A stretch of 64,000 nt of DNA from CBDATG01 sp965200145 (GTDB lineage Bacteria; Chloroflexota; Dehalococcoidia; Lucifugimonadales; Lucifugimonadaceae): positions 682,001 to 746,000 of the forward strand of contig CBDATG010000002.1 in NCBI GenBank assembly GCA_965200145.1. The letters are read 5' to 3'. Below, in pieces: positions 20,034 through 28,900 of the stretch. Within the stretch, counting starts at the first letter, position 1. Every line of letters begins with the position of its first letter. Position numbers and translations under genes: made by a program. The notes beneath the pieces were generated by a model. It ran no database searches and was not told the DNA's origin. It was given only the letters and a program-made list of their open reading frames with translations.

Positions 20034-21182
20034 TCACCGCAACGGGGCTGCGTATATCTGTCCGCCGTTGATCCAGAGGTCGTTGCGTCCTTCGCGCGGA
20101 ATCTGTATGCCGCCACTGCCCAAGTTGCGCTCGTACACCTCGCCGTAATTACCGACCTGCTTGATCACATCCTGCATGAAAGTCTGTGACAGTCCGAGCG
20201 ATTCCTGGCCGAAACCGCCTTCGCTTCCCAACAGGCGACGTACTGCGATGTCGTTACCCGCAGCCTGGGCGTCAACATTACCGCTGTTGATACCCATGGC
20301 CTCTGCGTAGATCAGTCCTGCCATAGTAACTTTGACGATGTCAAACCAGTTCTCGTCGCCGTGAGGAACCACCGTCGTGAGCGGCTCTTCGGAAATGATC
20401 TCCGGTAGGATGACATGGTCTTCTGGGTTGTCAAGCTCGGTCAGTGTAGATGCCAAACCCGAGCGGTCGGTCGTGTAGACATCGCACTGGGCTGCCTTGT
20501 AAGCCTCAAGAACCGTGTCTGACGAGTCAAACGTGGACGGTGTGAACTCCATACCCTGCTGGCGGAAGTAGTCCGCGAGGTTCAACTCCGTGGTCGTGCC
20601 AGTGGTTACACAAACCGCCGCACCTCCGAGCTCGGTCGCAGACGATACCCCGAGGGACTTCGGCACCATGAAACCCTGGCCGTCATAGAACATGACAGGT
20701 CCGAAATTGCCCCAGCTGATGTCTCGGGTTGATGTCCAAGTCGTAGTCAGATTCATCACATCGATCTCACCGGACTGCAACGCTGGACCGCGGGCCGACA
20801 AGTCTGTGATTCGGTAGTCAACAGCATCCGCATCACCGAGAGTTGCAGCTGCTACGGCGCGGCAAAGGTCGATGTCAAAGCCGATGTTGTTACCAGAAGC
20901 GTCAATGCTGTGGAACCCGGGAGTGTCACTACCTGTCGCGCATGTGATCCTGCCGCGCGACTTGGCATTAGCTAGCCTTTGGCCGTCTCCTGCCGACGCT
21001 GACTGTGATGCAGACTCTGCTGCCTCTGCACGCGCATTAGCCGCATCCAAGTCCGACTGCATCGCCGCCAACTGCTGCTCTGCCGTCGCCAGGCGGTTTT
21101 CCAAATCCGTGTCGGTAGATGTGCAACCAATGGCGACTGCAACTCCGATCAACGCTAATGCTGTAACCAATCTCAATGTCAA
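20034..21182 (-). CDS. Amino-acid-type ABC substrate-binding lipoprotein, orphan
   Basis: 382 aa from a TTG with GGAG upstream. A lipoprotein signal ends A-V-A-I-G-C (Cys20). Residues 25-65 form an Ala/Glu/Asp-rich coiled coil (L-E-N-R-L-A-T-A-E-Q-Q-L-A-A-M), unusual for this family, followed by the AapJ/BztA-like periplasmic binding domain (G-F-D-I-D-L-C-R-A-V-A-A-A, G-E-I-D-V-M-N-L-T-T-T-W-T, T-T-E-L-N-L-A-D-Y-F). The family binds general L-amino acids for ABC uptake, but no permease or ATPase is nearby. Two inverted repeats lie upstream. Confidence 0.9.
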   Translation of the reverse strand: MTLRLVTALALIGVAVAIGCTSTDTDLENRLATAEQQLAAMQSDLDAANARAEAAESASQSASAGDGQRLANAKSRGRITCATGSDTPGFHSIDASGNNIGFDIDLCRAVAAATLGDADAVDYRITDLSARGPALQSGEIDVMNLTTTWTSTRDISWGNFGPVMFYDGQGFMVPKSLGVSSATELGGAAVCVTTGTTTELNLADYFRQQGMEFTPSTFDSSDTVLEAYKAAQCDVYTTDRSGLASTLTELDNPEDHVILPEIISEEPLTTVVPHGDENWFDIVKVTMAGLIYAEAMGINSGNVDAQAAGNDIAVRRLLGSEGGFGQESLGLSQTFMQDVIKQVGNYGEVYERNLGSGGIQIPREGRNDLWINGGQIYAAPLR

Positions 21183-21273
21183 GGCTTGACTCCAGTGTGT
21201 TCTTCAGAAAGTGTGAGTTGAAACCGTGCAGGCCGACAGAAACCGCGCCCGACCGACAGTCAACTCAATTCAT

Positions 21274-21297
21274 GTTATCCGATTTGTGTCGGATAAC
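21274..21297. promoter_or_regulatory. Perfect 9-bp inverted repeat upstream of the binding-protein gene
   Basis: GTTATCCGA and TCGGATAAC flank a 6-base spacer. It sits about 92 bp before the TTG start of the binding-protein gene, after the VOC gene stop. There is no T-run, so an operator is somewhat more likely than a terminator. A second inverted repeat (GATCGAT-tcc-ATCGATC, 21326-21342) is 30 bp away. Confidence 0.45.
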
Positions 21298-21422
21298 GGT
21301 TGACCGATTCGCCCGCAAGAGGTGCGATCGATTCCATCGATCAAAGGCCGCACTGCCAATCCCCGGTACGATGCCGTATCGTTACGCGGAGACAAAGCGC
21401 GGCATTAAGTCCGCGGCGTCGA

Positions 21423-22244
21423 CTACATCGCAGTTGGAGTTCCGAGTCCGAGGACCGCACCCTGTGGGTCGAAGATGTGACCGATGCGGCTCACACCTTG
21501 GAGATCGAACGCGGGAGTAAGGACCTTCGCGCCCTTGCTCACTGCCAACTCCATGGTCGCGTCAATGTCGTCAACATGGAAGTAGATGCCCCAATGTGGC
21601 GGCGCGCCAGCGTCCGTTGCCTCTTGAGGTATGTCCATCACGCCGAACGCGGGCTGGCCGTCAATCATCGCAACCATGTAGTATCCCTCCTCCATGCCGG
21701 GCATCGACATCATCGAAACACCGAAGAGCTCGGTGTAGAAGGAAACCGTCGCGTCTTTGTCACCGCTCAGGCATTCGATCCAGTGGATGGCACCATGTTC
21801 ACCTCGGACTGAGGCCCCGATGTGAGAGATAGCCTGCCAAAGGTTGGCATGAGCACCGCCCGGGTCCTGGATGATCGACATGCGCCCGATCGTCATACCT
21901 GGCATTGGCTCAACGTTGAACGGCTCCACTACGACCGTACCGCCCAACTCTGATACCTGAGCAGTAGATGCATCTACGTCGTTTACCGTGAAGTAAACCT
22001 GCCATGCTGGCGGCATGCCTTGTTCGACATGTTCCTTGGGTTGCGTGAAGACGCCGCCGGGGGTGTTCTCACCGATCATCGCCATCGAGTATGTCCCTGC
22101 CGGCTCGCCATTCATCTCCATCGGGTTGTCCACGTAGGTCCAACCGAAGATATCGGCATAAAACGATTTGGCAGCTTCCTGATCCGGCACGCCGAGGTCA
22201 AACCAAGAAGGTATTCCCTGCGCATATTCAGTTACTGTGGGCAT
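21423..22244 (-). CDS. Two-domain VOC (glyoxalase-fold) protein 1
   Basis: 273 aa from the ATG at 22244, which follows AAAGGA; the frame reads on upstream without a family match. Two tandem VOC domains, each starting with the pattern W-F-D-L-x-x-x-D-x-x-x-A-x-x-F-Y (first half G-I-P-S-W-F-D-L-G-V-P-D; second half W-I-E-C-L-S-G-D) and having an I-x-D-P-x-G-A end motif. This layout resembles the mycobacterial CFP30B/Rv0577 group. Metal ligands would be a few His/Glu spread over both domains. The substrate is unknown. First of three such genes in a row. Confidence 0.88.
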   Translation of the reverse strand: MPTVTEYAQGIPSWFDLGVPDQEAAKSFYADIFGWTYVDNPMEMNGEPAGTYSMAMIGENTPGGVFTQPKEHVEQGMPPAWQVYFTVNDVDASTAQVSELGGTVVVEPFNVEPMPGMTIGRMSIIQDPGGAHANLWQAISHIGASVRGEHGAIHWIECLSGDKDATVSFYTELFGVSMMSMPGMEEGYYMVAMIDGQPAFGVMDIPQEATDAGAPPHWGIYFHVDDIDATMELAVSKGAKVLTPAFDLQGVSRIGHIFDPQGAVLGLGTPTAM

Positions 22245-22326
22245 TGTCTGTCCTTTCCCGTAAGGTGGTGTGTGTTGTTGGTTCCGTGGACGCCGCACAC
22301 GGTGAAAGTGTGTGACGCCTGACACG

Positions 22327-23160
22327 CTAATAGATGGGAGGTCGCCAATCGGGGTTGGATTGGAGCACGCTGAAAGTACTGCCTTGCGGATCCTCAAGCA
22401 CCGCAAACCGTCCGAATGGCATATCGTACGGAGGAACGCACATCCTGCCTCCGTTGGAGCCGACGAGCTTTGCCGTCTCGTCGCAACTCTCTACGGCGAA
22501 GTAAACCATCATGTGACACGGCAAGCCTTCCCATTCGGCATCCATCTCGAACATGCCGCCAACTGCTATGCCATCTGCATCAGACATCATGTGGTATGTG
22601 TACTTCGTGTCGCCGGATTCGTCCATCGGCAGTTCCGCAGCCTTGAATGAGACACCTAATGCTCCTTCAAACAAGCGGTACGTGCCGTCTAGGTCTCTTG
22701 TGTAGTACTCGGTCCAGTGAGGCGTACCCAACTCGCCCGGAGCACGCCCGGCGAGAGAATCGCGTCCGGACCACAGAATAAACGGCGCACCCTCGTGCGT
22801 TGTGCACTCAATCGACTGCCCTAAGTCACCGTGGACTTGCCGGTCGCGCAACACCTTACCGCCGAGTTCAACACACTTCGCCGCGGCCGATTCGACGTCC
22901 TCGCACAGGAAGTAGGTGCGCCACATCTTCGGACCGTCGGCGACACGCGAAGTGTACCGTTCGTCGACCAGCGCGGCTACGTTGCGTCCGTGCAACGTAG
23001 CCAACGAGTAAGTGCCAAGCTCGTCAGTCGTGAATTCGGTCCAACCCCATCCGAAAACGGCGGTATAGAACTCCTTGCCAGCTTCACGATCCGAAGTGGG
23101 ATTATCGAACCAGATCGGCGTGCCCCTCGCGGGAGCATTGTCTGATTTTTCTGTTGTCAT
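22327..23160 (-). CDS. Two-domain VOC (glyoxalase-fold) protein 2
   Basis: 277 aa. P-I-W-F-D-N-P-T-S-D-R-E-A-G-K-E-F-Y opens the first domain and H-W-T-E-Y-Y-T-R-D-L-D the second; both end with short D-P-Q-G or similar turns. It is a clear paralogue of the genes on either side (21423 and 23241), all in one orientation with about 80-bp gaps. Separate spacers suggest each may have its own translation signals, possibly one transcript. Confidence 0.88.
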   Translation of the reverse strand: MTTEKSDNAPARGTPIWFDNPTSDREAGKEFYTAVFGWGWTEFTTDELGTYSLATLHGRNVAALVDERYTSRVADGPKMWRTYFLCEDVESAAAKCVELGGKVLRDRQVHGDLGQSIECTTHEGAPFILWSGRDSLAGRAPGELGTPHWTEYYTRDLDGTYRLFEGALGVSFKAAELPMDESGDTKYTYHMMSDADGIAVGGMFEMDAEWEGLPCHMMVYFAVESCDETAKLVGSNGGRMCVPPYDMPFGRFAVLEDPQGSTFSVLQSNPDWRPPIY

Positions 23161-23240
23161 ACGCTATCGAACGATGTCAACGAACGCGGATGCCCAGGCG
23201 CATCTGTCAAACGTTGAACTCATCGAACTCCTCGTCGATG

Positions 23241-24074
23241 CTATTCCGAATCCATGGGTTGCCATAGACTGAACACCGCGTCCTGTGGGTCAATCATTGC
23301 AACGTAACGCCCGAACGGCAGCGATCGGATTCCGAACGGCACTTCTGCGCCGAGCTGACGGGCTACTTCGGTCGCCGCTTCGATGTCGGCGACCATGAAG
23401 TACGTCATCCAGAACGGTGCCTGCGTAAGCATATCTTCGGTCTCCATTTGCACGAACGCACACGATTCACCCTCGCCGTCGCTCTTGAGGAAGTTGAGCG
23501 TCACCGACCCGTCGCCGTCGGCCAAAGGAATCTCCACAGGTTCGAAGTCAACCCCGAATACTGCCTTGTGCCATGCCATCGATGCATCCACCTTCGGCGA
23601 GTGGTACTCGATCCAGCACGCTGTGCCAACTTCACCGAATACTTCGCATCCGGCACCAACACCAGACTGCCAAACAGAAAATACACCGCCCGCCGGGTTA
23701 GCCAGTGTGCATCGTGCACCGACGATTTCATCCTGCCCTGGTATCACAATGTCGTGCGGCTCGGTGATGATCCTTCCGCCCAACTGAACAACCTTCGCGG
23801 CATACTCACGTGCGTCTGGAACATAGAGGTGCGTCAGCCAAATCGAAGCCCTTTCGCTCAACTCGACGTCACAAGGGCGGCCACCTATGCCTAAGATGTT
23901 GCGGTCTTCGTGGACCGCGAGGTGATAGACGTTCCCGCCGCCCATGTCAACGGATGCATAATCCCAGCCGATCACATCCGAGTAGAAACGCAAGGAGGCA
24001 TCCGGGTCCGACGATGCCAAGTCGAACCAGATGGGGTTCCCTGGTACCTGCGACATTCGCGGTTGCATCAACAT
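23241..24074 (-). CDS. Two-domain VOC (glyoxalase-fold) protein 3
   Basis: 277 aa; the ATG at 24074 is used, but in-frame ATGs at 24068 and 24056 are also possible and none has a strong ribosome site. P-I-W-F-D-L-A-S-S-D-P-D-A-S-L-R-F-Y starts domain one, C-W-I-E-Y-H-S-P-K-V-D domain two, and the protein closes with M-I-D-P-Q-D-A-V-F-S-L-W-Q. Its gene follows the DinB pair upstream on the same strand. Confidence 0.86.
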   Translation of the reverse strand: MLMQPRMSQVPGNPIWFDLASSDPDASLRFYSDVIGWDYASVDMGGGNVYHLAVHEDRNILGIGGRPCDVELSERASIWLTHLYVPDAREYAAKVVQLGGRIITEPHDIVIPGQDEIVGARCTLANPAGGVFSVWQSGVGAGCEVFGEVGTACWIEYHSPKVDASMAWHKAVFGVDFEPVEIPLADGDGSVTLNFLKSDGEGESCAFVQMETEDMLTQAPFWMTYFMVADIEAATEVARQLGAEVPFGIRSLPFGRYVAMIDPQDAVFSLWQPMDSE

Positions 24075-24114
24075 CGCACTCCGCGCGCGGCTTTAGCGTC
24101 TGAGATCTTCGCAA

Positions 24115-24642
24115 TCATTTGTCCAACCCGCGCATCATGCCTCGCAGATATGCGACCTGTCCCAGGTGCTGTGCTTCTTCCGCCAGCAGATGTCCCAGGA
24201 CATTGTCGTATGTCCAATCCAGCCGCGAGTCGCCGCTCGGGTGCTTCACCACCGCGGCTAGGTCCGACTCCTGCATCTCGTCTTCGAAGTAGCTCGTAGT
24301 CGCCGTGCGCACCTCGCGGTAGTACTTCATGACAGCGGGCACATCTAAGCGCGGCATCGCCCGTATGTCTTCTGCCGACTGTCCCCAACCGTTGCCCTGC
24401 ACTTCAACTCCGAGCTTCTGCGCCCATGACATCTCGTCCCAAATCGAATCCTGTCCGCGCAATCGGATGTTTACCCAATTGTCTTCAACACGAGCCATGT
24501 GCCAAACCAGCCACGACACACAGTTCGAGTCCAGTGTCGGCCGCCAGTTGAGCTCATCTTCGGTTAAACCGTCCAATGCCTCCTCAAGGTCGTCAAATGT
24601 CTCCTTCAGCCCAGCGTCAACGATTTTCAGAAACGGCTTCAT
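24115..24642 (-). CDS. DinB/YfiT-fold protein 1
   Basis: 175 aa, predicted four-helix bundle. Conserved W-L-V-W-H-M-A-R-V-E-D-N-W (His at about 48) and L-G-H-L-L-A-E-E-A-Q-H-L-G-Q (two His near residue 155) supply the usual three metal ligands. In other bacteria such proteins are thiol-dependent transferases; the partner thiol here is unknown. Paralogue of the next gene upstream. Confidence 0.88.
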   Translation of the reverse strand: MKPFLKIVDAGLKETFDDLEEALDGLTEDELNWRPTLDSNCVSWLVWHMARVEDNWVNIRLRGQDSIWDEMSWAQKLGVEVQGNGWGQSAEDIRAMPRLDVPAVMKYYREVRTATTSYFEDEMQESDLAAVVKHPSGDSRLDWTYDNVLGHLLAEEAQHLGQVAYLRGMMRGLDK

Positions 24643-24816
24643 AAGGAGATAACTTGAGATTCAGCAGTCAGAGAGGATTCGCTATCGAAGACAACAGATT
24701 GGTCATTCTATCAACCCGCCGTAAACCCGCCGTTGCATTTCCCAACGGTACTGGCGCGGTGCAGCGAACCTACGAGTCCATCCGACGATGGCACTGTGCC
24801 GCGAGGTAGAGCCTAG

Positions 24817-25335
24817 TTAAGAGTTAATCCCACGCATCATGCCACGCAGGTATGCAACCTGTCCCAAGTGCTGGGACTCCTCGACCAGGATGTGCCCGAG
24901 AACCCACGCACCTGTTACCTCGATGCCTCGCCGCGGGTGCAGGTAGACCCGCTCCAAGTCTTCGGCGGTCATCGCGTCAAGGTGGTCAAGCGTAATCACT
25001 CGCGCCTCTTTGTAGTACTCCATCATCTCGTTGATGTCGGTCTTCGGCATGGCGCGCATCTTGCTAGCAGTGTCTTCACGGCCGTAGTCATCTTGATCCA
25101 TGCCGAAGCGGCGGTACCAACCGCGCTTCACCCAGATATCCTCATCTTGGCGCAACACCAAGTTGACCCAGCGATCTTCGACTCTCGCCATGTGCCACAC
25201 GATCCACTCGATGAAGTTTGCATGCAAGGCAGGTTGATAGCGTAGCTCATCCGCGGTTAACCCGTCGAGCGCTTTCTCAAGCCCCTCCATGTACTCAACT
25301 AGCCCGGAACGTATCGCTGATTTGAAGTTAGACAT
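24817..25335 (-). CDS. DinB/YfiT-fold protein 2
   Basis: 172 aa; the second of two adjacent ATGs is chosen because GAGGCG lies seven bases before it. Same architecture as the neighbour: W-I-V-W-H-M-A-R-V-E-D-R-W and L-G-H-I-L-V-E-E-S-Q-H-L-G-Q-V-A-Y-L-R-G-M-M-R-G. The C-terminal 15 residues of the two are practically the same, so they are a tandem duplicate. A 174-bp spacer without another gene lies between them. Confidence 0.88.
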   Translation of the reverse strand: MSNFKSAIRSGLVEYMEGLEKALDGLTADELRYQPALHANFIEWIVWHMARVEDRWVNLVLRQDEDIWVKRGWYRRFGMDQDDYGREDTASKMRAMPKTDINEMMEYYKEARVITLDHLDAMTAEDLERVYLHPRRGIEVTGAWVLGHILVEESQHLGQVAYLRGMMRGINS

Positions 25336-25399
25336 CATTTCGCCTCATGCTGTAACTCTGACCAGTGACGCGGCCGCATCGCACGCTTTCGCAAGTCAC

Positions 25400-26374
25400 T
25401 CAGTCCCCGGATTGCTTGGTAACGGCCTCGATCATTGCCTGGATGTAACCATTCGCGAAAGCTCGCCCGCGATGACCCCACTGAGTGTCTTGGAACGTCT
25501 GAGGAACATGATCGTCGATGAAGAACGAGTCATACCCTATTTCGTGATATATCTGCATGGCACGGTACATGTCGACATGGCCGGTGTTGATGAACTCCTC
25601 ACGGAACTTCGGCACCGGGCCGGAGACGTTGCGGAAGTGGACGTACAGTATTTTCTTGCGCTCCCCGAAATAGCGGATCATGTCGTAGATGCCGCCGTTC
25701 GCAGCATCTTCCATCTCTGCGAATGTGCCTTGGCAGAACTCTATCCCGTTGCACGGTGAGTCGACGATCTCAATCAACCGCTTGTAAGCGTTGAACGACC
25801 TGAACAGCTGCGGGATACCGCCAAGCTGCTCAACCGGAGGGTCGCATGGGTGAATTCCGCATCTCACACCGGCCTCTTCGGCCACGGGCGTGATTATCCG
25901 TATCCAGTCTTCCAGCCGCTCCCACATCTCATCCTCGGTATGTGAGCGGCCATGAGTATTCGGCATTTTCAGGGCTTCATCGTAGTCAAACGCCGTTGCC
26001 ACTGCCCCGCCACGTATCAACTCCGGCTTAGTCCGCCACACATGAGATGGCATCCAGTTGTAGCCGAAGATCGGTATCCCAGCCGCGCCGATGTTGCGCA
26101 CCGTCTCTATCATGTTGTCGATTTGTCGTTGACGATCCGGACCGCCAAGCATGATGTCAAGATAGAAATGCGTAGGCACATTCTCCAACGCAGTCAATCG
26201 CAAACCATGGCTCTCAACCATCAGCCGCAACTTGACGAGATCGTTGACTGCCCACTTCCCACCGGCATCCGGGAGCGATGGTGTGTTCAGCAGCACGTCT
26301 TTGACGCCGAACTGCGCCGCGAATCGGAGATACTCCGGGCTTGCTGTGCTGAACTGACCAAATCCTGGCCGCAT
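25400..26374 (-). CDS. Mannonate dehydratase-like TIM-barrel protein
   Basis: 324 aa, shorter than the roughly 390 aa of enteric UxuA. The core signatures are kept: G-I-H-P-C-D-P-P (metal His), G-I-E-F-C-Q-G-T, V-H-F-R-N-V-S-G, and F-I-D-D-H-V-P. Mannonate dehydratase converts D-mannonate to 2-keto-3-deoxygluconate in hexuronate breakdown; enzymes of this fold also include sugar phosphate isomerases. No uxaC/uxuB is adjacent, so the substrate is inferred only. The gene is divergent from the TatD-family gene. Confidence 0.8.
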   Translation of the reverse strand: MRPGFGQFSTASPEYLRFAAQFGVKDVLLNTPSLPDAGGKWAVNDLVKLRLMVESHGLRLTALENVPTHFYLDIMLGGPDRQRQIDNMIETVRNIGAAGIPIFGYNWMPSHVWRTKPELIRGGAVATAFDYDEALKMPNTHGRSHTEDEMWERLEDWIRIITPVAEEAGVRCGIHPCDPPVEQLGGIPQLFRSFNAYKRLIEIVDSPCNGIEFCQGTFAEMEDAANGGIYDMIRYFGERKKILYVHFRNVSGPVPKFREEFINTGHVDMYRAMQIYHEIGYDSFFIDDHVPQTFQDTQWGHRGRAFANGYIQAMIEAVTKQSGD

Positions 26375-26511
26375 CTAACACCTCCAGTTACTGACTAACT
26401 AACGGACTTCGCAACATAGACAATGGAATCATAAACGCAATCATGCCGATGCCATCATCGGAATATCACAGACAACCGTTCTGAAGGTAAGCGAACGCGG
26501 CAGTCTCACAA

Positions 26512-27306
26512 ATGCTCGTTGACATACACGCTCATATCCACCAGCACGACGCTACCGAGCACGCCGATATTGTTGAGCGTGCGACAACAGCGGGCGTGCG
26601 CAAGATCGTGGTTGCAGGGACATCGGTAGCCGACTCGCGCACCACTGTCGAGATGGCGCGACGCTTCGATTCGGTCGTTGCAGGAGTAGGCATCCATCCG
26701 GACAAGATCAACTCGGCCGTCGGTCAGGATGAACTCGATGAATTGGAGGCGTTAGCGCAGCTTCCCGAGGTCGCGGCGATGAGTGAGTTCGGAATCGACT
26801 TCATCGGCGGCAAACCTGCGCATCACCACCAGCAAGATGCCTTCCAAGCACATTTGGAAATCGCCAAGCGGCACAACCTGCCAGTCATAATCCACCTGCG
26901 CGAATTCGCGAACGATTTGACACTCATGGACGCGCGGGATGTTGCGCTCAGCATCTTGGCAGCGGCCGATTCGGGTGATATCGGAGGTGCCGTGCACTAT
27001 TTCCAAGGCGACTACGCATACGCGAAGCGTGTGCTCGACTTGGGACTGCATGTGTCATTGGCCAAGCCGCTCCTGAGGTTGTCGGAACTGCAAGATGTCG
27101 CGCGCCGATTGCCCATTGACCGTATCGTGTTGGAAACCGATTCTTACCCGCAACCATTCAAGCGCAATCGCGACCGGTGGACGGAGCCGCGCGACCTGCC
27201 GTTAATCGCCCGATGCCTAGCATCCTTAAAGGGAATAACGGAAGAGGAGGTCGCGCTCCAAACCACGCGCAACTCAGCGCAACTGTTACGGCGAGCCTTC
27301 GCCTGA
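26512..27306 (+). CDS. TatD-family metal-dependent hydrolase
   Basis: 264 aa. Metal-binding landmarks in order: D-I-H-A-H-I-H at residue 4, S-E-F-G-I-D (Glu), I-I-H-L-R (His), V-H-Y-F-Q-G (His) and L-E-T-D-S-Y-P (Asp). These match TatD/YcfH-type 3'-5' deoxyribonucleases of the amidohydrolase fold. TatD enzymes trim DNA ends, but many family members have unknown substrates. No tat genes are nearby. Confidence 0.9.
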   Translation: MLVDIHAHIHQHDATEHADIVERATTAGVRKIVVAGTSVADSRTTVEMARRFDSVVAGVGIHPDKINSAVGQDELDELEALAQLPEVAAMSEFGIDFIGGKPAHHHQQDAFQAHLEIAKRHNLPVIIHLREFANDLTLMDARDVALSILAAADSGDIGGAVHYFQGDYAYAKRVLDLGLHVSLAKPLLRLSELQDVARRLPIDRIVLETDSYPQPFKRNRDRWTEPRDLPLIARCLASLKGITEEEVALQTTRNSAQLLRRAFA

Positions 27307-27332
27307 ATCGATCCAGTCCTACTTCACCCTGA

Positions 27333-28397
27333 TCAGCGCGAAGTAGCGCGATTCATGAACACGCCGGGATCCGCCAACCACTGCGCGTAACCTATCTTGC
27401 GGTCATCCGTGAGATAGTCAATGTGCTCATTCAAGCATGACAGCAGATCGCCGTTGTCCGCCGACACCGTAAAGCCACCCCATTCGGATTCGGAATCGAG
27501 TATCGGTACGGCGAACTTACCGTCTGAAGCCGACGCAGCGTCAGTATTGCCAATCTCACCACGCGCGACACCGTCTATGTCGCCGTTCGCAAGAGCGTTT
27601 AGCAACTCTATCTCTCCCAGATCGTCGCCGAGGTACCTGACCGACGGATAGGCGTCTGACGGCGGGACTAAGAACGTCCGTCCGTGCAACTCCGGCGACT
27701 CCGCGGCAGCCGTGACGAAATATCGCGACGTGCCATCCGTCACTACCTCGCCGCCGGGCGTGTCAAAAGTTACACCCGAGACCAACACACCGTCTGCGTC
27801 GGCCAATCCGACCAGTTGCAATAATCGCGCCTCACCAGTCGTCCCGGCCAACGCGCCGATGATTACATCAGAGCTGAGTGCATCGTAGCTCGTGAGCCGC
27901 TCCGCATCCTCTCCACGCGTCAACAGCGATTGCCGGAAAGCGATGTGCCCATCCGTGAACCGTACGCGGTCCGCGCCGGACTCGTCCTTGGTGCGCGACT
28001 CCAGAATCGTGATGCCACCGCCGACCACATCGAAATCGTCAGACGATTTCAGCCAGATGCCCTCCCAAGCCTCAATCGGCGAGCGTTCAAACGCGAGGTT
28101 CGCGCCATTTATCGCCTCCAATGCCGTCACCAAGTCCGACTCGAATCCGTAGTGTCGGAACGGCATCTCGTCCGGATTGACGAAGCTCACCGGCTCAAAG
28201 TATGCGTAGTAACCGAACTGCAGCATCTCATCTGGGTCTGCACATGCTCGCACATCGCTCATGCCTCCAGCGCAGGAGATTACTGCCGCTAACGCGCAAA
28301 CTGCAACGATCGCAGATGTCAGCAGAGCGAAACTCTTCGAACCGATTCTGTGCATGTGTGAATTCACGGGAACTCCCGGTGTAGCTAAGGTCTTCAT
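27333..28397 (-). CDS. Periplasmic substrate-binding lipoprotein (family 3-like), orphan
   Basis: 354 aa from the ATG at 28397; an ATG at 28355 is an alternative, and longer readings would overlap the EVE gene. A lipoprotein signal ends A-V-I-S-C. The rest resembles family 3 solute-binding proteins: F-E-S-D-L-V-T-A-L-E-A-I-N, F-D-V-V-G-G-G-I-T-I, R-V-R-F-T-D-G-H, G-D-I-D-G-V-A-R-G-E. No ABC permease or ATPase is near. Cyclohexadienyl-dehydratase-like relatives exist in this family, so a non-transport role is possible. Confidence 0.8.
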   Translation of the reverse strand: MKTLATPGVPVNSHMHRIGSKSFALLTSAIVAVCALAAVISCAGGMSDVRACADPDEMLQFGYYAYFEPVSFVNPDEMPFRHYGFESDLVTALEAINGANLAFERSPIEAWEGIWLKSSDDFDVVGGGITILESRTKDESGADRVRFTDGHIAFRQSLLTRGEDAERLTSYDALSSDVIIGALAGTTGEARLLQLVGLADADGVLVSGVTFDTPGGEVVTDGTSRYFVTAAAESPELHGRTFLVPPSDAYPSVRYLGDDLGEIELLNALANGDIDGVARGEIGNTDAASASDGKFAVPILDSESEWGGFTVSADNGDLLSCLNEHIDYLTDDRKIGYAQWLADPGVFMNRATSR

Positions 28398-28432
28398 CTG
28401 CTCGAAATCCGTTTGACAGTGCATCGCCCGTC

Positions 28433-28891
28433 CTACGTTCGCCTGCTTGTTGACCGCTTCAACTCGGTCTCCAACAGGTCGAAATCGCGCTGTGACAAAA
28501 TGTGGACCATTCCGAAGAGTGCCAGATGCCACCACTCCGGCGGCCAACGATTCACGTACTCCAGCGTCGGACCAACCTGCAATCCTTCAACTTCCTCGGT
28601 CGGGTCCGACGCGACTAGCGACGCTTCTATCCGCAATCTGCTTCGGAACTGCTCTCTTGGACGCGTCGGATGAGTCCAGATCTCCTCGTGTCCCTCAAAC
28701 GCCTGACTCTTTACACGCGCGGTCGCGACGAAAGTCCGAGACTCCGGGACATAGAACACCACCTCGTCGTCGCGTGACATCTGCCGTGATTTGCGCGCGT
28801 TCGGCGCATCGATCCCAAGCAGGTCTAGACCTCGCTCGCGTGCAATCTCAAAGTAGCTTAGCGGTGTATTGATTAACCAGCACGTCGTCAT
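28433..28891 (-). CDS. EVE-domain (PUA-like) protein
   Basis: 152 aa from the ATG at 28891. The N-terminus C-W-L-I-N-T-P-L-S-Y-F, D-D-E-V-V-F-Y-V-P and F-V-A-T-A-R-V fit an EVE domain, a PUA-like fold that binds modified bases in DNA or RNA. It is head-to-head with the YbaK-like gene with only nine bases between start codons, so the two share a promoter region or one start is misplaced. No restriction genes are adjacent. Confidence 0.75.
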   Translation of the reverse strand: MTTCWLINTPLSYFEIARERGLDLLGIDAPNARKSRQMSRDDEVVFYVPESRTFVATARVKSQAFEGHEEIWTHPTRPREQFRSRLRIEASLVASDPTEEVEGLQVGPTLEYVNRWPPEWWHLALFGMVHILSQRDFDLLETELKRSTSRRT

Positions 28892-28900
28892 GATTCCATA

